Part shown: positions 36,520-45,335 of the stretch, in pieces
How positions within the stretch are numbered: the stretch's first letter is position 1
How the letters are laid out: each line of letters opens with the position of its first letter
DNA from: Oxalobacteraceae bacterium OTU3CINTB1
GTDB taxonomy: Bacteria > Pseudomonadota > Gammaproteobacteria > Burkholderiales > Burkholderiaceae_D
Length of the DNA: 64,000 bases
Direction of reading: 5' to 3'
Assembly (NCBI GenBank): GCA_024123955.1
Contig: CP099652.1
Location: 2,170,001-2,234,000 of the forward strand
The notes under the pieces: generated by a model
What the model was told of the DNA's origin: nothing
The model's database searches: none
The model's input: the letters and a program-made list of their open reading frames with translations, nothing else
Position numbers and translations under genes: made by a program

Positions 36520-37128
36520 ATGAGTAAGGCGACGCTGTGGATGGTGGACGCGGACGCGGTGGCCGATGCCGATCTGCTGCGTTTCCGCGACTGGCTGTCG
36601 GCGGGCGAGTTGGCGCGCTATCAGCGCTTTGTCCGCGCGCAGCGGCTGCGCCAATTCGTGGTGGGCCGTGTTTTGCTGCGCAAGGCGTTGGGCCGCCTGC
36701 TCAACGTCGATGCACGGGATGTCCAACTGGAGGAGCAGGTCGGCAAGGCGCCGCTGCTGGTGTCGCCCGTCGCCAAGGGCCGCATGCCCGGCTTTAGCAT
36801 CGCGCATAGCGGCCGCTGGGTCGCCTGCGCGGTGAGCGCGCAGACCGCCCTCGGGCTGGATATCGAGATGCGCGACGGCGGGCGCGACCTGGCCGCGCTG
36901 GCCGCGCAGACCTTCGACGCGCGCGAGGTGGCGCGCTGGGAGGGATTGCCGGTCGCGCGGCGCGTCGACGGGTTTTACCGCATGTGGAGCGAGAAGGAAG
37001 CGCGCTTCAAACTGGGTGAGGGCGCGGGCGGACATTACGTCGCCGTGCCGCATGACGAATTGTCGGTGGTGATATGCAGCGAATTGCCGCTGGACGAGGA
37101 GCCGAGGATCGAAGTGGTGAGCCTGTGA
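36520..37128 (+). CDS. 4'-phosphopantetheinyl transferase, Sfp type
   Basis: A 202-aa transferase with the magnesium/CoA motif GLDIEM and the catalytic WSEKEARFKLGEG, plus HSGRWVACAVS. It should convert the two cluster ACPs from apo to holo form. Last gene of the polyene operon; its stop abuts the stop of the convergent deacetylase gene with no spacer. Confidence 0.92.
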   Translation: MSKATLWMVDADAVADADLLRFRDWLSAGELARYQRFVRAQRLRQFVVGRVLLRKALGRLLNVDARDVQLEEQVGKAPLLVSPVAKGRMPGFSIAHSGRWVACAVSAQTALGLDIEMRDGGRDLAALAAQTFDAREVARWEGLPVARRVDGFYRMWSEKEARFKLGEGAGGHYVAVPHDELSVVICSELPLDEEPRIEVVSL

Positions 37129-38016
37129 TCACTGCCACAACCAGTTCCACAGCCCCGGCAGCTGCGGTTTGGCGTTCGGATTGCTGATGGTGCTGGTCAG
37201 CGCGGCGCGTTCCAGTTCGTCATGGTCGTCATAGAACGGTTTGGCCGCCAGCGGCACGTCGAGTTCACGCGCGACGTCGATCAGGATGTCCAGGTACTCC
37301 TGGATGTGGCGCGAGGTGTAAGTGTTCACGTCGTGGAAGGTGACGACGACCGGCGTGCTGCCGTCGACCACCGGCATGGCGCCCGCCGCCCAGCGCTTGC
37401 GCGTCTCGGCCAGGTGTTTCAGCATGTTCGAACGTTTATGCCAGCTGAAGTTGATGCCGTAGATTTTGCCGTCGTTGGCATTGAGGTCGGTCAGCAGCAT
37501 GCGCATGCCGTGCTGGCGGTACGACTCCAGCGTCTCGGCGTCGTAGGCCCAGAACGGCGGGCGTACCAGCTTGGGCGCGACGCCGGTGATGCGGGTCAGG
37601 TCGTCGACCCCTGTTTGCATCGATTCGTCCAGCGTTTGTTTGCTCATGAAGCGGTGGTTCGAGTGGAACAGGGTGGCGCTGTGCAGCGCGACGACATGGC
37701 CTTCGTCGTATTCGCGCTTGATCAGCGCGCGGCCGACGTCCGTGCCGCCGCCGTGCCAGGCGCGGGTCTGGGTGAAGAACACGGCCTTGATGTTGTCCTG
37801 CAGCGGATTGCGGGCCAGCGTCTCGAGGATATGCACGGTGGGATTGTCGCTGTCGGCGGCGGCGGGGCCGTCGTCGAAGGTGAGCAGAAAACGCACAGGG
37901 GCCGGCGCGGGCGCGGGGACGGGAATGGCTTCGGACGCGTCCTGGCCTGCGGCGGTGGCGCTCAATAGCAGCAATGACAACGTTGCAAACAGCAGGCGGG
38001 GACGAAGGACTGACAC
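37129..38016 (-). CDS. Periplasmic polysaccharide deacetylase (NodB family)
   Basis: A 295-aa protein with a signal peptide (RPRLLFATLSLLLLSATAAG) and a NodB domain: FLLTFDDGPAAADSD carries the catalytic base and metal Asp, RPPFWAYD the third motif, VVTFHDVN the later His motif. The second metal motif reads LHSATLFHSNH rather than a standard HSxxH, so metal ligation may be unusual. It starts with GTG at 38016, the only sensible start. No Shine-Dalgarno is visible; three 11-bp tandem repeats occupy that place. Substrate unknown; possibly surface glycans. Confidence 0.85.
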   Translation of the reverse strand: MSVLRPRLLFATLSLLLLSATAAGQDASEAIPVPAPAPAPVRFLLTFDDGPAAADSDNPTVHILETLARNPLQDNIKAVFFTQTRAWHGGGTDVGRALIKREYDEGHVVALHSATLFHSNHRFMSKQTLDESMQTGVDDLTRITGVAPKLVRPPFWAYDAETLESYRQHGMRMLLTDLNANDGKIYGINFSWHKRSNMLKHLAETRKRWAAGAMPVVDGSTPVVVTFHDVNTYTSRHIQEYLDILIDVARELDVPLAAKPFYDDHDELERAALTSTISNPNAKPQLPGLWNWLWQ

Positions 38017-38048
38017 GGGATTAACGCGGGATTAACGCGGGATAAACA
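38016..38048 (-). repeat. Three 11-bp tandem repeats at the deacetylase start
   Basis: CGGGATTAACG at 38016-38026 and 38027-38037 and CGGGATAAACA at 38038-38048 (plus-strand reading). They run directly up to and into the GTG codon of the minus-strand deacetylase. Possible regulator array or slipped-strand repeat. Confidence 0.75.
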
Positions 38049-38070
38049 AGCGACGAGGGACGACTATTGT

Positions 38071-38084
38071 ACGTGAATTCACGT
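38071..38084. promoter_or_regulatory. 14-bp perfect palindrome between divergent genes
   Basis: ACGTGAATTCACGT reads the same on both strands and lies between the divergent deacetylase (start 38016) and methyltransferase (start 38134). A candidate operator; no cognate regulator is identified. Confidence 0.5.
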
Positions 38085-38133
38085 TGTCGCCGCGCATCCG
38101 AAATTTTATTAAACCAATGTAGATGAAGAGCTT

Positions 38134-38856
38134 ATGAGCGCCAATTTCGATTTAATGCAGCCTTCCAGCGATCCCCATGTGCCGGAGACGGCGTTCGGCA
38201 AATGGTTCCTGCGCACCGAGACCTGGACCGTCCATGTGCTGGAGCGCGCGCTGGTGGACCTGGAGCGCATGATGCCGGCCGATCGGCGCGGCTACGACGT
38301 GGTGGCCGACGTGGGCTGCGGCTTCGGCCGCTCGTTGGGCAAGCTTCACCAGCGCTTCGCGCCCAAGCGCTTGATCGGCATGGACATCGATCCGGAGATG
38401 CTGCGGGAGTCGGCCAGGGAGATGGCGGCGTTGAATATCGAGGCCGACTTCATTTGCTGTTCCAGTTCGAACATCAAGCTCGAAGACAATTCGGTCGACC
38501 TGCTGTTCTGCCACCAGACCTTTCACCACCTGATCGACCAGGAGCGCGCGATCCAGGAGTTCTTCCGCGTGCTCAAGCCGGGCGGGGTGCTGCTGTTCGC
38601 CGAATCGACCCGGCGCTATATCCACTCGTGGATCATCCGCCTGCTGTTCCGCCATCCGATGGATGTGCAGAAGACGGCGCCCGAGTATCTGGCGATGGTG
38701 CGCGCGGCCGGCTTCGCGGTGCCGGATAGCGCGGTGTCGTACCCTTTCCTGTGGTGGAGCCGCGAGGACCTCGGCATCCTGGAGACCGCGCTGCGCATCA
38801 AGCCGAAGGCGGTGCGCGAGGAGACCTTGATCAATCTGGTGGGCGTCAAACCGTAG
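38134..38856 (+). CDS. Class I SAM-dependent methyltransferase
   Basis: A 240-aa methyltransferase with SAM motif I VVADVGCGFGRSLGKL, motif II acidic LIGMDIDPEML, and NSVDLLFCHQTFHHL, typical of Methyltransf_11. The substrate is not evident. Aryl polyene head groups are often methylated and the operon itself has no methyltransferase, so this nearby gene is a candidate tailoring enzyme (inference). Confidence 0.85.
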   Translation: MSANFDLMQPSSDPHVPETAFGKWFLRTETWTVHVLERALVDLERMMPADRRGYDVVADVGCGFGRSLGKLHQRFAPKRLIGMDIDPEMLRESAREMAALNIEADFICCSSSNIKLEDNSVDLLFCHQTFHHLIDQERAIQEFFRVLKPGGVLLFAESTRRYIHSWIIRLLFRHPMDVQKTAPEYLAMVRAAGFAVPDSAVSYPFLWWSREDLGILETALRIKPKAVREETLINLVGVKP

Positions 38857-38924
38857 CCCCACAGCGCCCCGCGCACCCATCGTTTAATGTCGCATTCCAT
38901 GTCAAATCGACAAAATTAACTTTG

Positions 38925-38974
38925 AATGTGAACGATTCTCATTTAATATTCATTGTTTTGTGAGAATAGTTCTC
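38925..38974 (+). promoter_or_regulatory. Two Fur-like boxes before the TonB receptor
   Basis: Box 1, AATGTGAACGATTCTCATT (38925-38943), matches the inverted-repeat form of the Fur consensus (AATGAGAAT-N-ATTCTCATT) at 17 of 19 positions. Box 2 centres on GAGAATAGTTCTC (38962-38974), flanked by T-rich sequence. They lie 23-72 bases before the receptor ATG, as expected for iron-repressed genes. Confidence 0.75.
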
Positions 38975-38996
38975 ATTTCGACGAATAGGATGTGGG

Positions 38997-41156
38997 ATGC
39001 GTATCAAAGTAATGGTATTGGCGCTGGCCGGGGTGGTGACTGGATGGCAGGTCGGGGCGGAGGAAGTGCCGGTGACCGCAGGAGGTGCGGTCGAGCAGGT
39101 GGTGATCTCCGGCGATAAACTCAGGCGCACGGAAATCGACAGCAGCGCCAGCGTCGGCGCGCGCAACCGGCGCCAGATCGCCGAGTCGGGCGCCGCCACC
39201 ATCGAGGACGTGGCCGCGCAGATGGCCAACGTCGGCACCGCCGAGGGGCTGTCGATACGCGGCGTGGGATTGAGCGGTCCGACCGGCGGCGGCGGTCGCA
39301 CCATCACGGTCGTCGTCGACGGCGTGGCGCAGGACGGCTTTGGCCAGGACATCGGCGGCATGAGCGTGTGGGACGCCGACCGCTTCGAGGTGCTGCGCGG
39401 GCCGCAATCGACCAACCAGGGACGCAACTCGCTGGCCGGCGCGGTGGTGGTCAGGACGCGCGATCCGTCCGACACCGCCGATTTCAGCTACCGCGCCAGC
39501 GCCGGCAACCAGAATTCGCACCGCGTGGCGGTGGCCGGCGGCGGCGCCATCGTCGATCAGGTGCTGGCGGGCCGCATCGCCTTCGAGCAGCGCCGCAGCG
39601 ACGGCGGCACCTACGACCCGACCCGCGACGACCGCCGCTTCAACCACGACGACGGCTACACGCTGCGCGCCAAGCTGCGCGTGACGCCTTGGGGCGATCG
39701 TTATCAAGCTTTGATCACGCTGGTCGACGAGGAGCGCAAGTACGGCAGCCCGCATGTGGAAGCGGTGAGTTATCCAGCGTCGGCGCGCGTGAACCTGTCG
39801 AACGTGCAGCGCGACTCGGACAACCGCGCCCGCTCGGCGGCGCTGGAGCAGACCTTCCGCGCGGGCGGGGCCGATGTCACGCTGCTGACCACCTATTCCC
39901 ACAACCGCTATACGCGCCTGTTCGACTACGATTCGACGGAACTGAACCAGGGCTACCGCACCGGCGAGAACATCACGCGCCAATGGACGCAGGAGGCGCG
40001 CGCCAACCTCGAGACCACGTTGTTCGGCCGCCCGCTCAAGGGCGTTGCGGGCCTGTACTACGCCAGCCAGCATTACGACTTCGACGACATGTTCGTGGTG
40101 CCGCTGTCGTACGTGCTGGGATTGACGGGGCAGTGCCGGGTGCAGGCGGTATGCGACGCGCAGTACGGCGCTGAGTTCATCAACCGCGGCAACCAGCAGG
40201 CCGACAGCATCCGCACGCGCGCCGTGTTCACGGAGTTCGACTATGTGATCGACAAACTGACCGTGACGGCCGGCCTGCGCTACGACGCCGAAAGCCAAAG
40301 CCGCGTACCTACCAGCGTGACGACCGGCACCTCGGCGCTGGCACGCACCGTTCTGGCGCGCCTGATCGCCGGCGGCGTTTTCGCGGCCGACGGCACGCAA
40401 CATCTCGGCACGGACACCTCGGTGTGGCTGCCCAAGCTCGGTGTGCGCTATGCGCTGGCGCCCGCGTGGGTGGCGGGATTGACGGCGCAGCGCGGCTACC
40501 GCACCGGCGGCGTCAATTACAGCTATCAACGCGGCGCCAAGGCGTTCGAGCCAGAGTTCACCAACAACTACGAGGCCTCCCTCAAGGGGGCGCTCGACAA
40601 CGGCCTGGCGGTCGCCCTTAACGCCTACCGCGTGGACTGGTCGGACCAGCAGGTCGATGTCGGCCGCAATTCGCTCGACACCTATTTCGTCAACGCCGGC
40701 AAGTCGCGCCTGCAGGGCCTGGAGGCCGAGGTGCGCGGCAGGGTGACAAAGAACCTGGAGCTGTTCGGCGCCGTCGGCGTGGCCAAGACGCGCTATATCG
40801 ATTTTGTCTCGCCGCAGGGCGACTACACCGGCAACCGCTTCCCGGATTCGCCAAGGCAGACGCAGTCGGTCGGCTTCAGCTGGACGCCCGGCGGCTGGAC
40901 GCTGAACGCCAACCTGGTGCACGCCGCTGGCAGCGATACGGGTCCGGAGAACATCGACCGCAACGATGGCCGCACGACGCTCGGGGCCAAGCTGTCCTAC
41001 ACCCTGGCCAACGGCGTGACGCTGTTCGCCACCGGCACCAACCTGACCGACCGCACCTACGTCGTCAACAACCGCATCCCGACGGTGACGGGCCGCTATA
41101 ACGTCATTCTCGGCAACCCGCGCCAGTTCGCCTTCGGCGTGCAGGGTAGCATCTAA
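38997..41156 (+). CDS. TonB-dependent outer-membrane receptor (iron uptake)
   Basis: A 719-aa receptor: signal peptide ~22 residues, then EQVVISGDKL TonB-box-like start, plug domain ~45-160 (RGVGLSGPTGGGGRTITVVVDGVAQDG, FEVLRGPQSTNQGRNSLAGAVVV in parts), and a 22-strand barrel ending QFAFGVQGSI. It imports a ferric siderophore or similar chelate; the ligand is unknown. Two Fur-like boxes precede it. SD TAGGA lies before the ATG. It heads an operon with two small membrane proteins and a PepSY protein. Confidence 0.92.
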   Translation: MRIKVMVLALAGVVTGWQVGAEEVPVTAGGAVEQVVISGDKLRRTEIDSSASVGARNRRQIAESGAATIEDVAAQMANVGTAEGLSIRGVGLSGPTGGGGRTITVVVDGVAQDGFGQDIGGMSVWDADRFEVLRGPQSTNQGRNSLAGAVVVRTRDPSDTADFSYRASAGNQNSHRVAVAGGGAIVDQVLAGRIAFEQRRSDGGTYDPTRDDRRFNHDDGYTLRAKLRVTPWGDRYQALITLVDEERKYGSPHVEAVSYPASARVNLSNVQRDSDNRARSAALEQTFRAGGADVTLLTTYSHNRYTRLFDYDSTELNQGYRTGENITRQWTQEARANLETTLFGRPLKGVAGLYYASQHYDFDDMFVVPLSYVLGLTGQCRVQAVCDAQYGAEFINRGNQQADSIRTRAVFTEFDYVIDKLTVTAGLRYDAESQSRVPTSVTTGTSALARTVLARLIAGGVFAADGTQHLGTDTSVWLPKLGVRYALAPAWVAGLTAQRGYRTGGVNYSYQRGAKAFEPEFTNNYEASLKGALDNGLAVALNAYRVDWSDQQVDVGRNSLDTYFVNAGKSRLQGLEAEVRGRVTKNLELFGAVGVAKTRYIDFVSPQGDYTGNRFPDSPRQTQSVGFSWTPGGWTLNANLVHAAGSDTGPENIDRNDGRTTLGAKLSYTLANGVTLFATGTNLTDRTYVVNNRIPTVTGRYNVILGNPRQFAFGVQGSI

Positions 41157-41162
41157 GGAGAC

Positions 41163-41465
41163 ATGATGAACTGGATCGGTATCGTGGTGGCGGCGCTGGC
41201 CGCGCTGTGTCTATATCTGGCCTCGCCGCACCAGGCCTTGTGGCCGGCCGCGCTGGCGCGCCGGTATTTTTTTCGCTGGCTGGCGGTGCCGCTGGCGGCC
41301 GGCGCCATCGCGGCGGCGGTGGCGGACTATGGCTTCTGGTGCGGCGTCTGCATTGCGCTGTCGGGTTTCATGGCGACGCTGGTGGTGCTGCCTTACGCCG
41401 ACGCCTGGCTGCGCCGTCGCGGCAAACGCAACCAAGCCAAGCCGGGAGTGCGCCATGTGGGGTAA
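41163..41465 (+). CDS. Small membrane protein, DUF3325-like
   Basis: A 100-aa protein with about three helices (IGIVVAALAALCLYLA, WLAVPLAAGAIAAAVADYG, CIALSGFMATLVVLPYA). It resembles the DUF3325 proteins that accompany TonB receptors and PepSY proteins in iron operons; the match is by layout and is not certain. It starts 6 bases after the receptor stop. Confidence 0.65.
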   Translation: MMNWIGIVVAALAALCLYLASPHQALWPAALARRYFFRWLAVPLAAGAIAAAVADYGFWCGVCIALSGFMATLVVLPYADAWLRRRGKRNQAKPGVRHVG

Positions 41466-41724
41466 ATCGACGGCCGCCGTGTTTCTTGGATTGCCGCTGG
41501 CGGTGGTCGTGGTGGGCATCTGCGCGCTGCTCAGCCAGGACCAGGCGCGCACCACGCTGCCATGGCTGCTGATGTTCTTCCTGTTCTGGATAGGCGCGAT
41601 GACGATCGCCTTCCTTTTTCGCACCGGCCTGCGCGCGTGGCTGTGGATGGGCGGCGCCACCTTGCTCGGCTACGCCGTGCTGAATTTGTCGAAGGCCAGC
41701 GGCCTGTTAAGGATCGCCGGATGA
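41455..41724 (+). CDS. Small membrane protein of the iron-uptake operon
   Basis: An 89-aa protein with three predicted helices (FLGLPLAVVVVGICALL, LPWLLMFFLFWIGAMTIAFLF, AWLWMGGATLLGYAVL). I do not recognise a named family with certainty; its place between a DUF3325-like protein and a PepSY protein is typical of siderophore-reductase operons. The ATG at 41455 overlaps the previous stop by 11 bases, and its stop overlaps the PepSY start (ATGA). Confidence 0.7.
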   Translation: MWGKSTAAVFLGLPLAVVVVGICALLSQDQARTTLPWLLMFFLFWIGAMTIAFLFRTGLRAWLWMGGATLLGYAVLNLSKASGLLRIAG

Positions 41725-43292
41725 AATCATCGACCCTGCGCACCTTCATATCGGTCCACACCTGGGTGGGGCTGGTGGCGGGCTTCGGCCTGTTCATCGC
41801 CTTCTATGCCGGCGCCATCACCTTGTTCCACTCCGAGCTGCACGCCTGGCAGACGCCTGTCGCGCAATCCGCTCCATCGGCGGCAGCGCCGCAGCCGCAG
41901 GTGCTGATCGACGCGGTGCTCGCCGCGCATCCGGAAGCGGGCAAGACGTTTTATGTAACCATGCCGTCGGCCTATGAGCCCGAGTTGGTGCTGACCGCCG
42001 GCGAGCGCCACTTTCGCCTCGACGCCGCCGGCAAGCTTGAGGAGTTCGAGGAGCGCTCGCACCTGATGGACTTCATCTACCGCCTGCACTACACGGCGGG
42101 CCTGCCGAACCAGCTTGGCCTGTACGTGCTGGGCGTGGTGTGCGTGCTGTATGGGCTGGCGCTGGTGAGCGGCGTGATTATTTACGCGCCCACTTTCGTG
42201 AAGGACCTGTTCGCGCTCCGGATAGGCAAGAACCTCAAGCGCATGTGGCAGGACGCGCACAACGCCATCGGCATCCTGTCACTGCCGTTCCACATCATGT
42301 ATGCGTGGAGCAGCGCGATCCTGGCGCTGGGCCTGGTCCTGCTGGCGCCTTTCCAGTACCTGGTTTTCGACGGCAAGCTGCTTGCGCTGGTCGGCGCGGA
42401 TATCAACGCCGCCGCGCCGCCGAAGCCGGCCGGGGTGGCGGCGCCGCTGCTGCCGGTCGCGCGGGTGCTGGCCGTCGTCGAGCGCGCGGCGCCGGGCATG
42501 GAGGTCAGGCAGCTGTTCTACCAGGAGGCCGGCGACGCCAACGCGCAGGTGCGGGTGACGGGCGACGTGCGCCAGAACACCGTGACGAGCAATTCTGCGG
42601 TGGTGCTCAACGCCAGCGCCGGCAAGGTAGGGCGGGTGCTGGTGCCGGAGAATTTCAGTCCCGGGATGCGCTTCCTGCGTAGTTTGCAGGCGCTCCATTT
42701 CGGTAGCTTCGGCCACGCGGCGGTGCAGTGGATGTACTTCATCCTCGGCATCGCCGGCGCCTTCCTGTTCTACAGCGGGAACCTGCTGTGGATCGAGTCG
42801 CGCCGCAAGCGCCTTAGCCTGGTGCAGCCGCGCAGCGGACGCTTGATGGCGCAAGCCACGCTGGGCGTGTGCCTCGGTTGCGTGGCGGGTGTTTCGGCCA
42901 TGTTCGTGATGAACAAGCTGGCGCCGGCGGCGCCGGGGCAATTGCCATTGTGGGAGTCGCGCAGCTATTACGCCGTGTTCTGGCTGGCGGTGGTGTGGGC
43001 CTTCGCCCGGCCGCCGGCGCGCGCCGCCCACGAGCTGCTCATCGCGTGCGCCACGATCACCGTGGCCATTCCGCTGTCGCACTGGATAGCCACCGGCCTC
43101 AATCCGATGCTGGCGCTGATGCGCGGCGACGGCGTGACCGTCGGCGTGGCGGTGGTGGCGCTACTGGCTGCGGCCTTGTACTGGAAGATGGCGCGCGCGG
43201 TGCTCCGGCGCGGCCTGCACGGCGATCCGCACAGCGTCTGGTCGCTGCGCGCGCCACCGGCCAAACCGGCCATGGCGCGCCAAGCGGCTTAG
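41721..43292 (+). CDS. PepSY-associated membrane protein (PiuB-like, ferric-siderophore reductase type)
   Basis: A 523-aa inner-membrane protein: a first helix with HTWVGLVAGFGLFIAFYAGAITLFHSEL (split here), PepSY-like periplasmic region, then helices around FIYRLHYTAGLPNQLGLYVLG and LHFGSFGHAAVQWMYFILG. The paired His residues inside helices fit haem or metal binding, as in PiuB/FsrB-type reductases that free iron from siderophores. It is the last gene of the Fur-controlled operon. Confidence 0.82.
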   Translation: MKSSTLRTFISVHTWVGLVAGFGLFIAFYAGAITLFHSELHAWQTPVAQSAPSAAAPQPQVLIDAVLAAHPEAGKTFYVTMPSAYEPELVLTAGERHFRLDAAGKLEEFEERSHLMDFIYRLHYTAGLPNQLGLYVLGVVCVLYGLALVSGVIIYAPTFVKDLFALRIGKNLKRMWQDAHNAIGILSLPFHIMYAWSSAILALGLVLLAPFQYLVFDGKLLALVGADINAAAPPKPAGVAAPLLPVARVLAVVERAAPGMEVRQLFYQEAGDANAQVRVTGDVRQNTVTSNSAVVLNASAGKVGRVLVPENFSPGMRFLRSLQALHFGSFGHAAVQWMYFILGIAGAFLFYSGNLLWIESRRKRLSLVQPRSGRLMAQATLGVCLGCVAGVSAMFVMNKLAPAAPGQLPLWESRSYYAVFWLAVVWAFARPPARAAHELLIACATITVAIPLSHWIATGLNPMLALMRGDGVTVGVAVVALLAAALYWKMARAVLRRGLHGDPHSVWSLRAPPAKPAMARQAA

Positions 43293-43346
43293 GCGCTTCG
43301 CTGGCCGCGCCGGCTGTTTGATCTGGCTCACCACTGACTTCCATCA

Positions 43347-43374
43347 CCGCATGCCGACGCGGGCCGGCATGCGG
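43347..43374 (+). terminator. Hairpin after the PepSY gene
   Basis: CCGCATGCCG (43347-43356) pairs with CGGCATGCGG (43365-43374), a 10-bp perfect stem with an 8-base loop. It is followed by TTATAATCC, not a pure T-run, and the TATAAT at 43376-43381 may be the -10 box of the next gene. Confidence 0.6.
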
Positions 43375-43427
43375 TTATAATCCGCTCAATCTTTCCGGAA
43401 TTTCCAGATAGCAAGGATTTGCACGAT

Positions 43428-45335
43428 ATGAGCCAGCCCAATCAGTTTTCCCTGTTGACGCAACGCCGCTTCGCGCCGTTCTTCTGGACCCAGTTCCTGG
43501 GCGCCTTCAACGACAATTTGTTCAAGACGGCGCTGATCGTCATCATCACCTTCGACGCGCTCAGTTGGACCACGCTGTCGCCGTCCCTGATCACCAATCT
43601 GATTCCCGGCCTGTTCATCCTGCCGTTCGTGGTGTTTTCCGCCACCGCCGGCCAGCTGGCCGACAAATTCGACAAGGCCGGCCTGACGCGCTTCATCAAG
43701 TGGCTGGAGCTGGCCATCATGCTGGTGGCGGGCGTGGGCTGGATGACGCACACCCTGTGGCTGCTGGTGCTGGGCGTGGTCGGCATGGGCGTCCATTCGA
43801 CCTTGTTCGGCCCCGTTAAATACGCGTATTTGCCGCAGCAGCTCAAGCCCGAGGAACTCGTCGGCGGCAACGGCGTGACCGAGATGGGCACCTTCGTCGG
43901 CATCCTGCTGGGCGAGATCCTCGGCGCCATCCTGGTGGTGCAGCAGCCCCACGGCATCATGCTGGAGGCGGGCGGCACGATCTTCTTCGCGGTGCTCGGC
44001 TTGATCGCCGCCTATCGCATTCCCAGCTCGCCGGCGCCGGTGCCCGACCTGAAGATCAACTGGAACTTCGTCAGCGAATCGATCCGCAATATCAATTACT
44101 CGCGCAAGAACCGCACCGTGTTCCTGTCCATGCTGGGCAACTCGTGGTTCTGGTTTTACGGCGCGCTGGTGCTGTCGCAGTTCCCGGTGTTCGCCAAGGA
44201 CTACCTGCACGGCGACCATAGCGCCTTCGTGCTGCTGCTGACGGTGTTCTCGCTGGGCGTGGGCAGCGGTTCGCTGCTGTGCGAGCGCCTGTCCGGCCGC
44301 AAGGTGGAAATCGGCCTGGTGCCGTTCGGCGCGATCGGCCTGACGATTTTCGGCGTGGACCTGTACTTCGCCAGCCTGGCCTACGGCAGCGGCGTGGCCG
44401 CGCTGACGGCCGGTCCGCACCTGGACGCGATCGCGCTGCTGGCGCAGCATGGCATGTGGCGCATTCTGTTCGACATCCTGATGATCGGGCTGTTCGGCGG
44501 CTTGTTCATCGTGCCGCTGTTCGCGCTGATCCAGACCCGCTGCGACCCGCAACATATATCACGCACCATCGCCGGCATGAACATCCTCAACGCGCTGTTC
44601 ATGGTGGCGGCGGCCGGACTGGCCATCGTGCTGCTGGGGCAGGGCTTCACGATCCCGCAGCTGTTCCTGGTGACGGCGCTGCTCAACGCGGTGGTGGCGA
44701 TCTATATCTTCTCGCTGGTGCCGGAATTCCTGATGCGTTTCCTGGCGTGGATGCTGATCCACACCGTGCACCGCGTGCGCACCATCGACGCCGAGCGCAT
44801 CCCGGCCGAGGGCGCGGCGGTGCTGGTGTGTAACCACGTCAGCTATGTCGACGCCATCGTCATCGGCGCGGCCAGTCCGAGGCCGATCCGCTTCGTCATG
44901 GATCACCGCATTTTCAAGCTGCCGCTGCTGGGGTGGATCTTCCGCACCGCGCGCGCGATTCCGATCGCGCCGGCCAAGGAGGACCCGTGGCTGATGGAGA
45001 AGGCTTACATCGATATCGCGCAGGCGCTGCACGAGGGGGATCTGGTGTGTATCTTCCCGGAGGGCCGGTTGACGCATGACGGTGAGATCAACCAGTTCAA
45101 GGGCGGTATCGCCAAGATCATCGAGCGCTCCAAAGTGCCGGTGATTCCGATGGCGCTGCGCGGGCTGTGGGGACATCTGCTAAGCCGCAATGGCGAGAAC
45201 GTGTTCCAGCGGGCCTTCCGCAACGGCTTGCGTTCGCGGTTGGCGCTGGCGGTGGGGCTGCCGGTGCCGCCGCAGGAGGTCACGCCGGAGGGACTGCAGA
45301 AGCAGGTTTTGGACTTGCGCGGGGATTGGAAGTAG
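43428..45335 (+). CDS. Fused LplT-like lysophospholipid transporter and PlsC acyltransferase
   Basis: A 635-aa protein. Residues ~1-420 form a major-facilitator domain of the LplT type (RRFAPFFWTQFLGAFNDNLFK at the start, in two parts). Residues ~440-630 form an LPLAT domain with NHVSYVDA (H-x4-D) and FPEGRLTHDGE. It would flip lysophospholipids inward and re-acylate them. The third, acyl-ACP synthetase domain found in three-domain fusions (LplT-PlsC-Aas) is absent. ATG at 43428 with AAGGA 10 bases upstream. Confidence 0.88.
   Translation: MSQPNQFSLLTQRRFAPFFWTQFLGAFNDNLFKTALIVIITFDALSWTTLSPSLITNLIPGLFILPFVVFSATAGQLADKFDKAGLTRFIKWLELAIMLVAGVGWMTHTLWLLVLGVVGMGVHSTLFGPVKYAYLPQQLKPEELVGGNGVTEMGTFVGILLGEILGAILVVQQPHGIMLEAGGTIFFAVLGLIAAYRIPSSPAPVPDLKINWNFVSESIRNINYSRKNRTVFLSMLGNSWFWFYGALVLSQFPVFAKDYLHGDHSAFVLLLTVFSLGVGSGSLLCERLSGRKVEIGLVPFGAIGLTIFGVDLYFASLAYGSGVAALTAGPHLDAIALLAQHGMWRILFDILMIGLFGGLFIVPLFALIQTRCDPQHISRTIAGMNILNALFMVAAAGLAIVLLGQGFTIPQLFLVTALLNAVVAIYIFSLVPEFLMRFLAWMLIHTVHRVRTIDAERIPAEGAAVLVCNHVSYVDAIVIGAASPRPIRFVMDHRIFKLPLLGWIFRTARAIPIAPAKEDPWLMEKAYIDIAQALHEGDLVCIFPEGRLTHDGEINQFKGGIAKIIERSKVPVIPMALRGLWGHLLSRNGENVFQRAFRNGLRSRLALAVGLPVPPQEVTPEGLQKQVLDLRGDWK

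Noticed and set aside
43376..43381. TATAAT before the LplT-PlsC gene as a complete promoter
   Set aside because: No -35 hexamer at 16-18 bases; that position falls in the PepSY hairpin. Only the -10 resemblance can be stated.
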